This document shows positions 17,061-24,359 of a DNA stretch of 41,821 nt, one piece after another. The DNA is from Lachnospiraceae bacterium (GTDB lineage: Bacteria > Bacillota > Clostridia > Lachnospirales > Lachnospiraceae): positions 1 through 41,821 of the forward strand of contig JAILQK010000057.1 of the NCBI GenBank assembly GCA_024699045.1, written 5' to 3'. The notes under the pieces were generated by a model. That model saw only the letters and a list, made by a program, of their open reading frames with translations, had not been told where the DNA came from and ran no database searches. A program made the translations under genes and the position numbers. Numbering within the stretch: position 1 is the stretch's first letter; every line of letters begins with the position of its first letter.

Positions 17061-18844
17061 TTCGCTCTGAGCACGACTATACTCCTTGCAAATACCGCCA
17101 GCTCATTCTTAGCCGCATCATAACTTGCGATCTCGCGTCCGCTCCCGGATGTCATGCACATCTCCCACTTCTTTCCTCTGGGAGGCTTGGGAGGATGAAA
17201 ACGATGTCCCGTCCAATGCATATTATAGGCGATATAAAAGTCATCATCACATTTGCCGGATCCCATCTTTTCATAAGCCCCGGCGTACATCAACGCAAAA
17301 TGTCTGTTGTAATTGACAAAATTCTGATTCCATGCCTGATCGCCGTGGAACGATGCATCCGGGGCTCCGCATGAAATATAATCGTACATCTTCTTGGCAT
17401 ATCTCCCGTGAAATACCGGATGCGCCCGCCTCAAAGCTATAAGCTCCTTTACGAAATCAAGGAATTCACTGTTTTTTTCCGCATCCTTCCAGTTCAGATA
17501 CGAAATGCTGTTATCCTGACACCATGCGTTGTTATTACCTCTCTGGGAATTTCCGAACTCGTCGCCTGATCGGATGAGCGGAACCCCCTGCGACAAAAGA
17601 AGGAGCATCATAGCATTCTTCATCTGTCTGAGCCTTAAAGAATTCACCGCTTTCTTTCTGCTCGGGCCTTCTTCTCCGCAGTTCCACGAATAATTGTAAT
17701 CAGAACCGTCAGCTCCGCCTTCTCCGTTTTTTTCGTTATGCTTTCTTTCGTAGCTGACAAGGTCTTTGAGCGTAAACCCGTGATAAGTCGTGATACGGTT
17801 TATCGCAGCGGTCCTGTCGGGATTCAGAAGGATGTTCCTGGATATGGAATTAAGCATATCCTCATCACCCTTCAGGAATTTTCTCATATCATACATGAAC
17901 GGATCATTGATCCCGCCCACATTTATCTCCACCGGCGCCGATCTGCCATAGATAAGGTCGGGATCCGCATTGGCAAAGATCAGCTTGGTATCGGAAAGAT
18001 ACGGCTCCCTTGCGATCTCCCTTACCGGAAGGTCGGCTCCCATCACCTCAAAACCGTCTATCCCATATGTCATCACCCAGAATCTGAGAACCTCTATTAT
18101 GAAACAGAGACTGTCATCCGGCAAAAAATAAAACTGCAGGATAAGCTCCATGCCGTTCTTGTGAAGCTCATCGACAAGTCCCGCAAATTCCTCTGCCGGA
18201 TCTCCCGCCGCATAGGATGGCTTGGGGACAAAATAATTCCCCGGTACATAGCCCCACAGATTGAGCTTTTGCACAATGCCACGCTCGGATGTCTGTTCGG
18301 TTATCTCTTCAAAATCATAAGCCGGCTGCAAAAGCACTGAGGTGACTCCAAGCTTTTTCAGATAGGGGATCTTCTCTCTCATCCCGTCGAATGTACCGGG
18401 ATTAGATACTCCGGATGAATTATCCTTCGTAAACGCTCTGACGTTGGTCAGGTAGATGATCATATCTTCCCAGTCAAGTCCCGGACGCTTATGCCTGACC
18501 ACCGGAGACGGTGTCTCAAAGCTTCCCAGACCGTCTCTTTTGCCGAATCTGCGATTACCGTCTATCATCTTGACATAAGGATCCATACGATCCTGTTTGC
18601 CGGATCTTATCCTGTAGAGATACTGCTCCGGGTCAAACCCTTTGATCGCAAGCGAACAGACCGACCCCAAACGGTAGTCTTTTGGGAAAGGTATCGAATG
18701 TATACGCTTTTTTGTCGTTTTGGAAAAAAGCTCAAGAGATATATTCTTATTCAGATCCGATACCACGGAAACGGTAGTCGTGTCTCCGTCTGTGCACGGA
18801 CCTAGTTTCATAAAATCGCCTTTTAAGGTATCGTACTTTTTCAT
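17057..18844 (-). CDS. Glycogen-debranching-enzyme homologue with degenerate active site (predicted pseudoenzyme)
   Basis: A 595-residue GH13 protein of GlgX/isoamylase build. An N-terminal CBM48-like domain (about 10-95) precedes a barrel with clear GlgX-type text (GFTLKDLVSYERKHNEKNGE, SWNCGEEG, LSQGVPLIRSGDEFGNSQRG) and a C-terminal beta domain. All four GH13 catalytic regions are altered: region I is LQFYFLP (about 236-242), region II DGFEVMGAD (263-271) where DGFRFD-type text with the nucleophile is expected, region III IFANADPD, and region IV TTYHGFTL where AHDGFTL carries the third acid. The stretch between regions I and II is very short. Binding of glucan without hydrolysis is likely. 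Start chosen at 18844 (AAGGA 7 bases upstream) rather than 18886. Confidence 0.78.
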   Translation of the reverse strand: MKKYDTLKGDFMKLGPCTDGDTTTVSVVSDLNKNISLELFSKTTKKRIHSIPFPKDYRLGSVCSLAIKGFDPEQYLYRIRSGKQDRMDPYVKMIDGNRRFGKRDGLGSFETPSPVVRHKRPGLDWEDMIIYLTNVRAFTKDNSSGVSNPGTFDGMREKIPYLKKLGVTSVLLQPAYDFEEITEQTSERGIVQKLNLWGYVPGNYFVPKPSYAAGDPAEEFAGLVDELHKNGMELILQFYFLPDDSLCFIIEVLRFWVMTYGIDGFEVMGADLPVREIAREPYLSDTKLIFANADPDLIYGRSAPVEINVGGINDPFMYDMRKFLKGDEDMLNSISRNILLNPDRTAAINRITTYHGFTLKDLVSYERKHNEKNGEGGADGSDYNYSWNCGEEGPSRKKAVNSLRLRQMKNAMMLLLLSQGVPLIRSGDEFGNSQRGNNNAWCQDNSISYLNWKDAEKNSEFLDFVKELIALRRAHPVFHGRYAKKMYDYISCGAPDASFHGDQAWNQNFVNYNRHFALMYAGAYEKMGSGKCDDDFYIAYNMHWTGHRFHPPKPPRGKKWEMCMTSGSGREIASYDAAKNELAVFARSIVVLRAK

Positions 18845-18917
18845 CGCACCATCCTTGCCGAAAGCCCCGGCATGTCTTTGATGCATCCATTACGCAATGC
18901 GCGATCAGACACATCGA

Positions 18918-18946
18918 ATAATATAATATCACAGATTAAAGCTAAA
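18918..18946 (-). promoter_or_regulatory. Promoter for the debranching-homologue operon
   Basis: Minus-strand -35 TTTAGC (18941-18946), 17-bp spacer, -10 TATTAT (18918-18923), about 74 bp before the chosen start. It would drive the five genes down to hypA. A G7 run on the plus strand (18954-18960) lies just upstream of the -35. Confidence 0.5.
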
Positions 18947-18998
18947 TGCATCCGGGGGGGCAATACAGAAGGCTGTAAGAAAGCTGTAGGTTATCAGG

Positions 18999-19043
18999 GG
19001 CGCTTCATATCAAGGCGCTTCATATCAAGGCGCTTCATATCAA
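18999..19043. repeat. 15-bp direct tandem repeat, three copies, spanning a stop codon
   Basis: Three perfect copies of GGCGCTTCATATCAA (18999-19013, 19014-19028, 19029-19043). On the minus strand each unit reads GCC-TTG-ATA-TGA-AGC in the frame of the activase gene, so its final Ala-Leu-Ile-stop is present three times in a row. Only the first stop is used. Confidence 0.95.
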
Positions 19044-19763
19044 GGCGCATCCGATCGCTGCCAGGAACGGACCCTTTTCGACTGTGCGGCATTCACGTTC
19101 TAACGTCTTTGACGCGAACTCCCCTATCCCGGGTATCCTGCTGAGTCCTCCGCTTAAGAGGACAGTCCCGCTCCCGGCTTTGCCAAGAAGCGCCGATGCC
19201 TTCACATAGATCTGATTGATGACTGCTCTTATTATCTCATCCTCGGTATGATTGTCCGAGATAAGCTCAACTATCTCACTCTGGGCAAAGACCGCACACC
19301 CCGAAGACAGCCTTAACGGCTCGATCTCCTCCTCCGAAAGGTCTATATCCTCAAAGCTTTTATTCAAAAGCTCGAGCGTATTCGTAAGAAACATTCCGCT
19401 TCCCGCCGCGCACTTATCGTTAAGAAAAAACTCCTTGAGTTTCCCTTCTTCCTGAACGATCAGCTTTGTATCCTGTCCTCCCACATCAAGGACCGTGCCG
19501 TCACAATTAAGGACGTGATAGCATCCTTTGGCAAGCGCCGTAAGTTCATTTATGTTCCTGAGACCGGCCGCGTTTTTTCTCCCGTACCCGCAGGATACGA
19601 CCTCAGCCCCCGGATACTCCTCATTAAGCGCCGACAGCTTTGCGTCGAAATAATCCCTTTGACGTACCGGTGTCTTTTCGGAAAAGAGCGCCTTGATACT
19701 GCCATCCTCAAGGACGCAGTATTTTGTATAAGTCGATCCGACATCGATCCCTATCCGGTACAT
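19035..19763 (-). CDS. 2-hydroxyacyl-CoA dehydratase activase (HgdC/BadF family ATPase)
   Basis: A 242-residue ASKHA-fold ATPase that, in known systems, uses ATP hydrolysis to push a low-potential electron from a bridging [4Fe-4S] cluster into a dehydratase or benzoyl-CoA-type reductase. Phosphate motifs IGIDVGSTYTKYCVLEDG and LDVGGQDTK are present, and the cluster cysteines are C118 (NDKCAAGSG) and C156 (SSGCAVFAQSEIVELI), one pair per homodimer. Length is at the short end of the family (about 255). It overlaps the upstream dehydratase gene by 13 bp and is the last gene of the six-gene operon. Substrate cannot be inferred from this subunit. Confidence 0.92.
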   Translation of the reverse strand: MYRIGIDVGSTYTKYCVLEDGSIKALFSEKTPVRQRDYFDAKLSALNEEYPGAEVVSCGYGRKNAAGLRNINELTALAKGCYHVLNCDGTVLDVGGQDTKLIVQEEGKLKEFFLNDKCAAGSGMFLTNTLELLNKSFEDIDLSEEEIEPLRLSSGCAVFAQSEIVELISDNHTEDEIIRAVINQIYVKASALLGKAGSGTVLLSGGLSRIPGIGEFASKTLERECRTVEKGPFLAAIGCALI

Positions 19764-20899
19764 ACCGTCTCCTTCAGGAGGGCTATCCTCTCCTTGGCCC
19801 TTTCAACATCCAGATATCTCCTGTCGATCATGTCGATATCAAGCTCGACCTGGGGAAGCGCGACATTCCTTGCGGAAACAAAATCGCACTTGCAGCTTTT
19901 GTTATGGAGAACAACAGCTCCTGCGGCCCCGGAAGCTTTTATGAGCTCCGACAGTCTGCGGTCGCGGCTTGACTGCTTAAGGTTCAGGAAGGTGCGGTCA
20001 TAAGCGTTATATAAACGTTCAAACACATCGTCCCCGCTGTAATCAAGGCTCCACCAGGTTATATAATTCGCTCCCGCGATCCGAAAATCCGACAGGCATT
20101 CCGAGAGATATCTGTCATTGTGATACCACAACGGGTATCCCAGCCAGAAAAGAGGGATCTTCTCTTTATCGGCAGCATCAAGCTTTTCGGTCTCTTCAGC
20201 CATCATTTCATAAAGCTCTGCAGTTTCGGGCCTGCATCTTGCCGTGATCAGGAAATTGATATCATCGAAAAGAGTCGTGGCCTTGATATCTTTGACGGGA
20301 AGATATGAAATGACCTTATTCCAGGCTTCCACACTCCTTCTGCTGTTTTCCGTAAGCTCTTCAAGCTTTGAGAGATCAAGCCGGTTGCCCGAAAGCTCCT
20401 CCATCCGGGAAATAAGCTCCTTATGCTGTAAAGTCACATATTCAAGCGAGGCTTTCGTATCGGATGCTTCTCCGGGATAATCCAGCACGATAAGCGGAAC
20501 CTTATATCTTGACGCGAGTACGTTCCACCAGACCGGAAGCGTATTGCATTGATTGTTCGTCGCTATGAGCACATCGGGCTTTGGCGGGACGCCTCTTGGC
20601 CCCTCCTCGAGATCAAGACAGCCGTTAAAGCATCCGGAATAAGAGCAGCAGTCCGAACAAAGACCGTTCCGGTCACTTTCCTCCAGCAGTTCCTGCTCCT
20701 TTTCACTTGCGGCAATGACCGCCGCGTAGCTTTCCGGATAGTAATACGATATTCCCAAAGCCTCGAGGATCTCAACCGGCGTAAAAGCCGTGACCCAGGC
20801 GACCTTCTTCTCGGGAAGCCTTCCCTTTGCATACTTGGAAAAGTCCCTGTAGTATTCCTTCATCAATCCGGTCTTTATTCTGATGATAGTCTGTGCCAT
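19751..20899 (-). CDS. 2-hydroxyacyl-CoA dehydratase/reductase family subunit, cysteine-rich
   Basis: A 382-residue member of PF06050 (HgdA/B, BcrB/C, DCCP). The fold is marked by PVEILEALGISYYYPESYAA, KPDVLIATNNQCN (C118), VPLIVLDYPGEA, and HNKSCKCDF (C336, C338) followed by LPQVELDIDMIDRRY. Classical subunits hold one [4Fe-4S] cluster on three cysteines. Here the first position is a cluster of five (C81, C84, C85, C90, C94), more than I expect for that family. A second cluster or a double-cubane [8Fe-9S] centre is possible but unproven. AAGGGGAG lies before the start. It is encoded with a partner subunit (37 bp upstream) and the activase (overlapping). The substrate may not be a hydroxyacyl-CoA. 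Confidence 0.85.
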   Translation of the reverse strand: MAQTIIRIKTGLMKEYYRDFSKYAKGRLPEKKVAWVTAFTPVEILEALGISYYYPESYAAVIAASEKEQELLEESDRNGLCSDCCSYSGCFNGCLDLEEGPRGVPPKPDVLIATNNQCNTLPVWWNVLASRYKVPLIVLDYPGEASDTKASLEYVTLQHKELISRMEELSGNRLDLSKLEELTENSRRSVEAWNKVISYLPVKDIKATTLFDDINFLITARCRPETAELYEMMAEETEKLDAADKEKIPLFWLGYPLWYHNDRYLSECLSDFRIAGANYITWWSLDYSGDDVFERLYNAYDRTFLNLKQSSRDRRLSELIKASGAAGAVVLHNKSCKCDFVSARNVALPQVELDIDMIDRRYLDVERAKERIALLKETVCTG

Positions 20900-20936
20900 C
20901 CTTATGTCTCCCCTTTCATCCGGATCCCGTTAAGCA

Positions 20937-21884
20937 TCAAAGCGTATCCGCAAAAGCTTCAAGCGCAAGCGATACCTTTCTGTCATCCTCCGTGTCGTTA
21001 AGCTGAAGCCTGAGCACGGGAACTCCGAGCGCCGCAGCCGCATCTTTATATATACTGTACAGATAATCGTACGGCTCACAGTACTTCTGAGTGATGTAGA
21101 TCACTCCTTTGGCCGAACTGCGTCCGATCTCTTCCATATCCGTTTCCATGATCTGCCGGAAGGAATCCTGTGTGGGCGAAAGCCTCATTGAAAGCATGCT
21201 GCGGGCAATATCAAGAAAAATATCCCCTGAAGGCTTAACCGGTCTGACAGATGCAAGTCTCCCCGACTCCGGAAGCGAATCCCCCACGACCGTAAGTCCC
21301 GCCTCATCGATATGCCCGGCGATCTTTATGTTTGAAAGGAAGGACCCGATAACAAAAACCTTCCTGTCCGAAGCATCGCACTTTCTGATCACGGGTAAGA
21401 CCTCCCGGTCGGACAAAGGCTTTTCCAGCAGTCCGTGGATCGCGCCGAGGTGATCCGCAAAGGAATGACTCTCCCGCTCCTCACAGAGCTTCCTGATACA
21501 GGCATTTCTCCGGTCGATCTTTTCTGCCCTGTCTCTGATGACATCATCCCCGATGCTTATATCAAAATGTTTTTCCAGTGCTTCTTTGTATTCCCTGAAA
21601 GAGGAGGCGAGAAAAGCATCGGCTCCCACAGCCCCTGCGGGCGGGATGCTTATGCCGAAATGAAATTTCCCGCTATCCGAAAGATAACTCGATATGATCC
21701 GGGTGCTGTCACAGGTTCTTGGATAAACCGCGCCGTCGATGCTGTCGTCCTTTAATACCCTCGAAATAAAATCCGAGGCGTAGCCGCAGTAGTGGCTGAT
21801 GTTACGGTCTCCCGTGTACTGTGTAAACCTTACGGTATCGCATATCTGCTCGGGAACAAACCCCGAAAACGATAATATCTTCAT
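20937..21884 (-). CDS. 2-hydroxyacyl-CoA dehydratase/reductase family partner subunit
   Basis: A 315-residue PF06050 protein with the three expected [4Fe-4S] cysteines: C33 in HYCGYASDF, C58 in VYPRTCDSTR, and C269 in TQKYCEPYDY. It is shorter than typical HgdB (about 370), with the N-terminal region trimmed (it starts directly at MKILSFSGFVPEQICDTVRF). With the 382-residue gene it should form a heterodimer served by the activase. It overlaps lplA by 4 bp. Typical substrates of the family are 2-hydroxyglutaryl-, lactoyl- or aryl-lactoyl-CoA; no CoA-transferase gene is present here, unlike most such dehydratase clusters. Confidence 0.82.
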   Translation of the reverse strand: MKILSFSGFVPEQICDTVRFTQYTGDRNISHYCGYASDFISRVLKDDSIDGAVYPRTCDSTRIISSYLSDSGKFHFGISIPPAGAVGADAFLASSFREYKEALEKHFDISIGDDVIRDRAEKIDRRNACIRKLCEERESHSFADHLGAIHGLLEKPLSDREVLPVIRKCDASDRKVFVIGSFLSNIKIAGHIDEAGLTVVGDSLPESGRLASVRPVKPSGDIFLDIARSMLSMRLSPTQDSFRQIMETDMEEIGRSSAKGVIYITQKYCEPYDYLYSIYKDAAAALGVPVLRLQLNDTEDDRKVSLALEAFADTL

Positions 21885-22588
21885 CTCCTGCCCTCATATA
21901 TCCAGATATCGCTTTTATAAAACTCTTCAAGCGCATCCTGTCTTTCTTTATCGATCCTCGCATCAAGCCTGTCGGCTCCGGTCACTTCGATAAATGCCTG
22001 CCTTACCCTGTCAACCGTTATATCATATCCCAGCGAGGACAGGTTTGTCACTCTTGAGGCTATGCTTTTTATATGATTTCTTTCAAGCTTGCTCCTATCG
22101 GGGGTGAGATATTCCGATATCTTTGCAGCATCCGTATCGATAAGGATCGTGCCATGCTGACAGATGTTTTCATTCTCATGATATGTCGCATTTCCCGAGA
22201 TCTTTTTGCCGCTTATCAAAATATCGTTACGCCCGTTGTAATCCGCCTTCAGGCCAAGCCGTTCCATCACCCCTAAGATCAGGGATGTGTAGCTGCAGCA
22301 CTCCCTGTCCTGCTGCTTTGATAAGATTGAGAAATTAAGATTTCCCAGGTCATGATAGACTGCTCCTCCTCCGGAACGTCTTCTTGCGATCCTGCCTCCG
22401 CTCCTGACAAAATCCTCAGCTCTGCACTCGCTGTAGACATTCTGATTCCGGCCTACCACGATCGTATTGTCATTCTGCCACAAAAAAATAACAGCAAGAC
22501 CGGAGGCGGTATATTCCATAAGCTCCTGTTCCGCTGCGAGATTATGATACGGATCCGTGCTGTCCGAGATCACATAACTAAAGCGCAT
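21881..22588 (-). CDS. lplA: Lipoate-protein ligase, single-domain form
   Basis: A 235-residue LplA/LipB/BirA-fold ligase. The lipoate-binding loop RRRSGGGAVYHDLGNLNFS and the catalytic lysine loop NDILISGKKISGNATY are intact. E. coli LplA has about 337 residues; the C-terminal accessory domain required for lipoyl-AMP formation there is missing. It may therefore transfer preformed lipoyl-AMP, work with a separate accessory protein, or act as an octanoyl/lipoyl transferase. It is co-encoded with gcvH and lpd, so the GcvH-like protein is its obvious target. It overlaps lpd by 11 bp and the dehydratase subunit by 4 bp. Confidence 0.88.
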   Translation of the reverse strand: MRFSYVISDSTDPYHNLAAEQELMEYTASGLAVIFLWQNDNTIVVGRNQNVYSECRAEDFVRSGGRIARRRSGGGAVYHDLGNLNFSILSKQQDRECCSYTSLILGVMERLGLKADYNGRNDILISGKKISGNATYHENENICQHGTILIDTDAAKISEYLTPDRSKLERNHIKSIASRVTNLSSLGYDITVDRVRQAFIEVTGADRLDARIDKERQDALEEFYKSDIWIYEGRR

Positions 22589-23867
22589 CGATCTTTTCCG
22601 ACAGATTGCGTAGCGCCCCGGTCACGGCCTCCGAATAACTGGGATGCGGTCTTACGGAATAAAGCATCTCATCAACCGTAAGCCCCCGGTCTATAGCCAG
22701 TGCAAGTTCGGGAACCATATCCCCGGCGCGTTCACACATAAGCTGCGCCCCTATGACCCTGTGAGTTTTGGGATCTGCAACGATCTTGACGAATCCTCTT
22801 TCCCCGGATGAGATAACGGTCCTTGCATTGGAGAGCATGCTCTGCTTTGCGGAAACCGCATTGTCGGCCTCTGCCTCAGTGCAGCCGACGGAAGCCGCCT
22901 CCTGTCCGGCATAGATGCATCTGACCGGAACCGCTTCCGGTCCGACGTTCTCTCCCGCGATATGACGTATTGCCCGTCTTCCCTGCTCCATAGATGTATG
23001 CGCCAGCTTCAGGCTTCCGGACAGCACATCTCCGGCCGCATAGATCCCGGGAGTCGACGTGCATCCGTTCTCATCCGCGACGATCCCTCCGTCCTCGGAG
23101 ATCTCTACAAGCCCCCCGGCAATATCCGGAAGGACCGGAAGTCTTCCGGCCGCAGAAAGAACCGTCTCATCATCCCCGCACTTAATTGCGGTAAGATCGC
23201 AGCCGGTGTTGATCCTGACCCCTTTTGACTTAAGGCTCCGGCTCAGACTTACGGCTATCTCCTTATCCCAACCGCGTAATATCCTTTCTCCGCGGACCGA
23301 TATCGTGACACTGCTTCCAAGCATGCTGAAGATCTCCGCGAATTCCACGGCAACTGTCCCGCCGCCGAGTATATGGAGTTTTTTGGGGATGGTTTTAAGT
23401 TTCAGAAGTTCATCACTGGTTATCGCTCCGGATATCAGCGGCTTTGAGGACCCGGATCCGGTAGCTATAAGGATCCCTGAAGCTTCGAAGCTTTCTCCCC
23501 CGCATCCTACAAGTCCTGCCCCCAAAACCGACGCTTCGCCCTTTATAACAGTGATCCCTTTTCCGGACAGCTCTCCCGTAAGCCCTTCCCGTAATGAGCC
23601 TACGATCTCATTCATCCTTGAAACCATCCTGTTGTGATCGAGCTTAACCCCGTCAAAAGAGATCCCGTCCTGTCCGCAAGTTACCGCATCATGGTATCTT
23701 CCTGCCGCATGAGCCAGGTATTTTGTAGGCACACAGCCTCTGTTAAGGCAGGTTCCTCCAAGCTCTCCATACTCAAACAGTACGACCGACATTCCCCTTG
23801 CCGCCGCCTCGAACGCTGCGGAATAACCGGCCGGGCCGCCTCCTATGACGGCAATATCATATCTCAA
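22578..23867 (-). CDS. Dihydrolipoamide dehydrogenase homologue with NADP-type signature
   Basis: A 429-residue flavoprotein disulfide reductase. It has an FAD motif VIGGGPAGYSAAFEA, redox disulfide C40/C45 in GGTCLNRGCVPTK, a second Rossmann motif, the FAD segment TPGIYAAGDV, and the catalytic His-Glu pair H408/E413 (HPSYSEA). The pyridine-nucleotide motif reads GGGTVAVE, with Ala at the third glycine position, and the next strand ends ISVRGERILRGWD, with R192 and R198 replacing the acidic residue of NAD enzymes. This is the pattern of NADPH-dependent glutathione reductase. It is shorter than usual Lpd (about 460). It is encoded next to its likely substrate, a lipoyl H-protein. Confidence 0.88.
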   Translation of the reverse strand: MRYDIAVIGGGPAGYSAAFEAAARGMSVVLFEYGELGGTCLNRGCVPTKYLAHAAGRYHDAVTCGQDGISFDGVKLDHNRMVSRMNEIVGSLREGLTGELSGKGITVIKGEASVLGAGLVGCGGESFEASGILIATGSGSSKPLISGAITSDELLKLKTIPKKLHILGGGTVAVEFAEIFSMLGSSVTISVRGERILRGWDKEIAVSLSRSLKSKGVRINTGCDLTAIKCGDDETVLSAAGRLPVLPDIAGGLVEISEDGGIVADENGCTSTPGIYAAGDVLSGSLKLAHTSMEQGRRAIRHIAGENVGPEAVPVRCIYAGQEAASVGCTEAEADNAVSAKQSMLSNARTVISSGERGFVKIVADPKTHRVIGAQLMCERAGDMVPELALAIDRGLTVDEMLYSVRPHPSYSEAVTGALRNLSEKIDAL

Positions 23868-24229
23868 AGCTCATCCTTTCGCGAGAGATATTCCTCTTCA
23901 CTCATAAGTCCTCCGGGAAGACCATCGGCTTTTATCCGGATCAGCCAGTTTGAATAAGGATCCTCATTCAAAAGCTCCGGCTCGTCTTCAAGGGCGGTGT
24001 TCACCTCGGTCACCTCTCCCGATGCGGGTGCGATAAGATCGGAAACGGTCTTTATGCTCTCTATGTCTCCGAACCTTTTTCCGGCCTCGACCGTATCCCC
24101 GGCATCCGGGAGATTTACAAACATAACATCTCCCAGCTTCTCCTGCGCATGATCAGTGATCCCGAATGTCAGGATCCCTTCTTCGCCGTTTACCCAGATA
24201 TGAGCCTCGGAATAATATCTTTCACTCAT
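23864..24229 (-). CDS. GcvH-like lipoyl carrier protein
   Basis: A 121-residue lipoyl-domain protein of the glycine-cleavage H type. The lipoylation site is K60 in GDIESIKTVSDL; ITDHAQEKLGDVMFVNLPDAG and the tail segment LLNEDPYSNWLIRIK are conserved. In the glycine cleavage system H shuttles the aminomethyl group among P, T and L proteins, but no gcvP or gcvT is in this operon. A non-canonical role, like the lipoate-binding proteins (LbpA) of the sHdr sulfur-oxidation system, is a real alternative. It is the first gene of the six-gene operon, overlaps lpd by 4 bp, and is preceded by a 36-bp repeat array. Confidence 0.87.
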   Translation of the reverse strand: MSERYYSEAHIWVNGEEGILTFGITDHAQEKLGDVMFVNLPDAGDTVEAGKRFGDIESIKTVSDLIAPASGEVTEVNTALEDEPELLNEDPYSNWLIRIKADGLPGGLMSEEEYLSRKDEL

Positions 24230-24260
24230 GACTTGACCTCATTTTCATTATTTTTCATGT

Positions 24261-24350
24261 TCACCGCGGATCTCACCTGTTGTTTTCTTTCATTCCTCAC
24301 CGCGGATCTCACCTGTTGTTTGCTTTCATTCCTCACCGCGGATCAGATTT
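24261..24350. repeat. 36-bp tandem repeat (about 2.5 copies) upstream of the lipoyl operon
   Basis: Units at 24261-24296 and 24297-24332 are identical but for one base; a third, diverging copy starts at 24333. Each unit contains the palindrome CCGCGG and, on the minus strand, two GGTGA boxes about 12 bp apart (GGTGAGATCCGCGGTGA). The array fills the gap between the diguanylate cyclase stop and gcvH, so it lies in the only region where the operon promoter can be. I see no clear -10 box beside it. Confidence 0.9.
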
Positions 24351-24359
24351 GTTGCTCTC

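Noticed and set aside
19035-24229. Ordinary glycine cleavage operon
   Set aside because: gcvP and gcvT are absent and three of six genes belong to the dehydratase/activase family. It could still use an unlinked P/T set, so this is recorded as unlikely rather than excluded.
24261-24350. Repeat array considered as a CRISPR
   Set aside because: Units are directly adjacent with no unique spacers, there are fewer than three copies, and no cas genes are present. The same holds for the arrays at 13861 and 39176.
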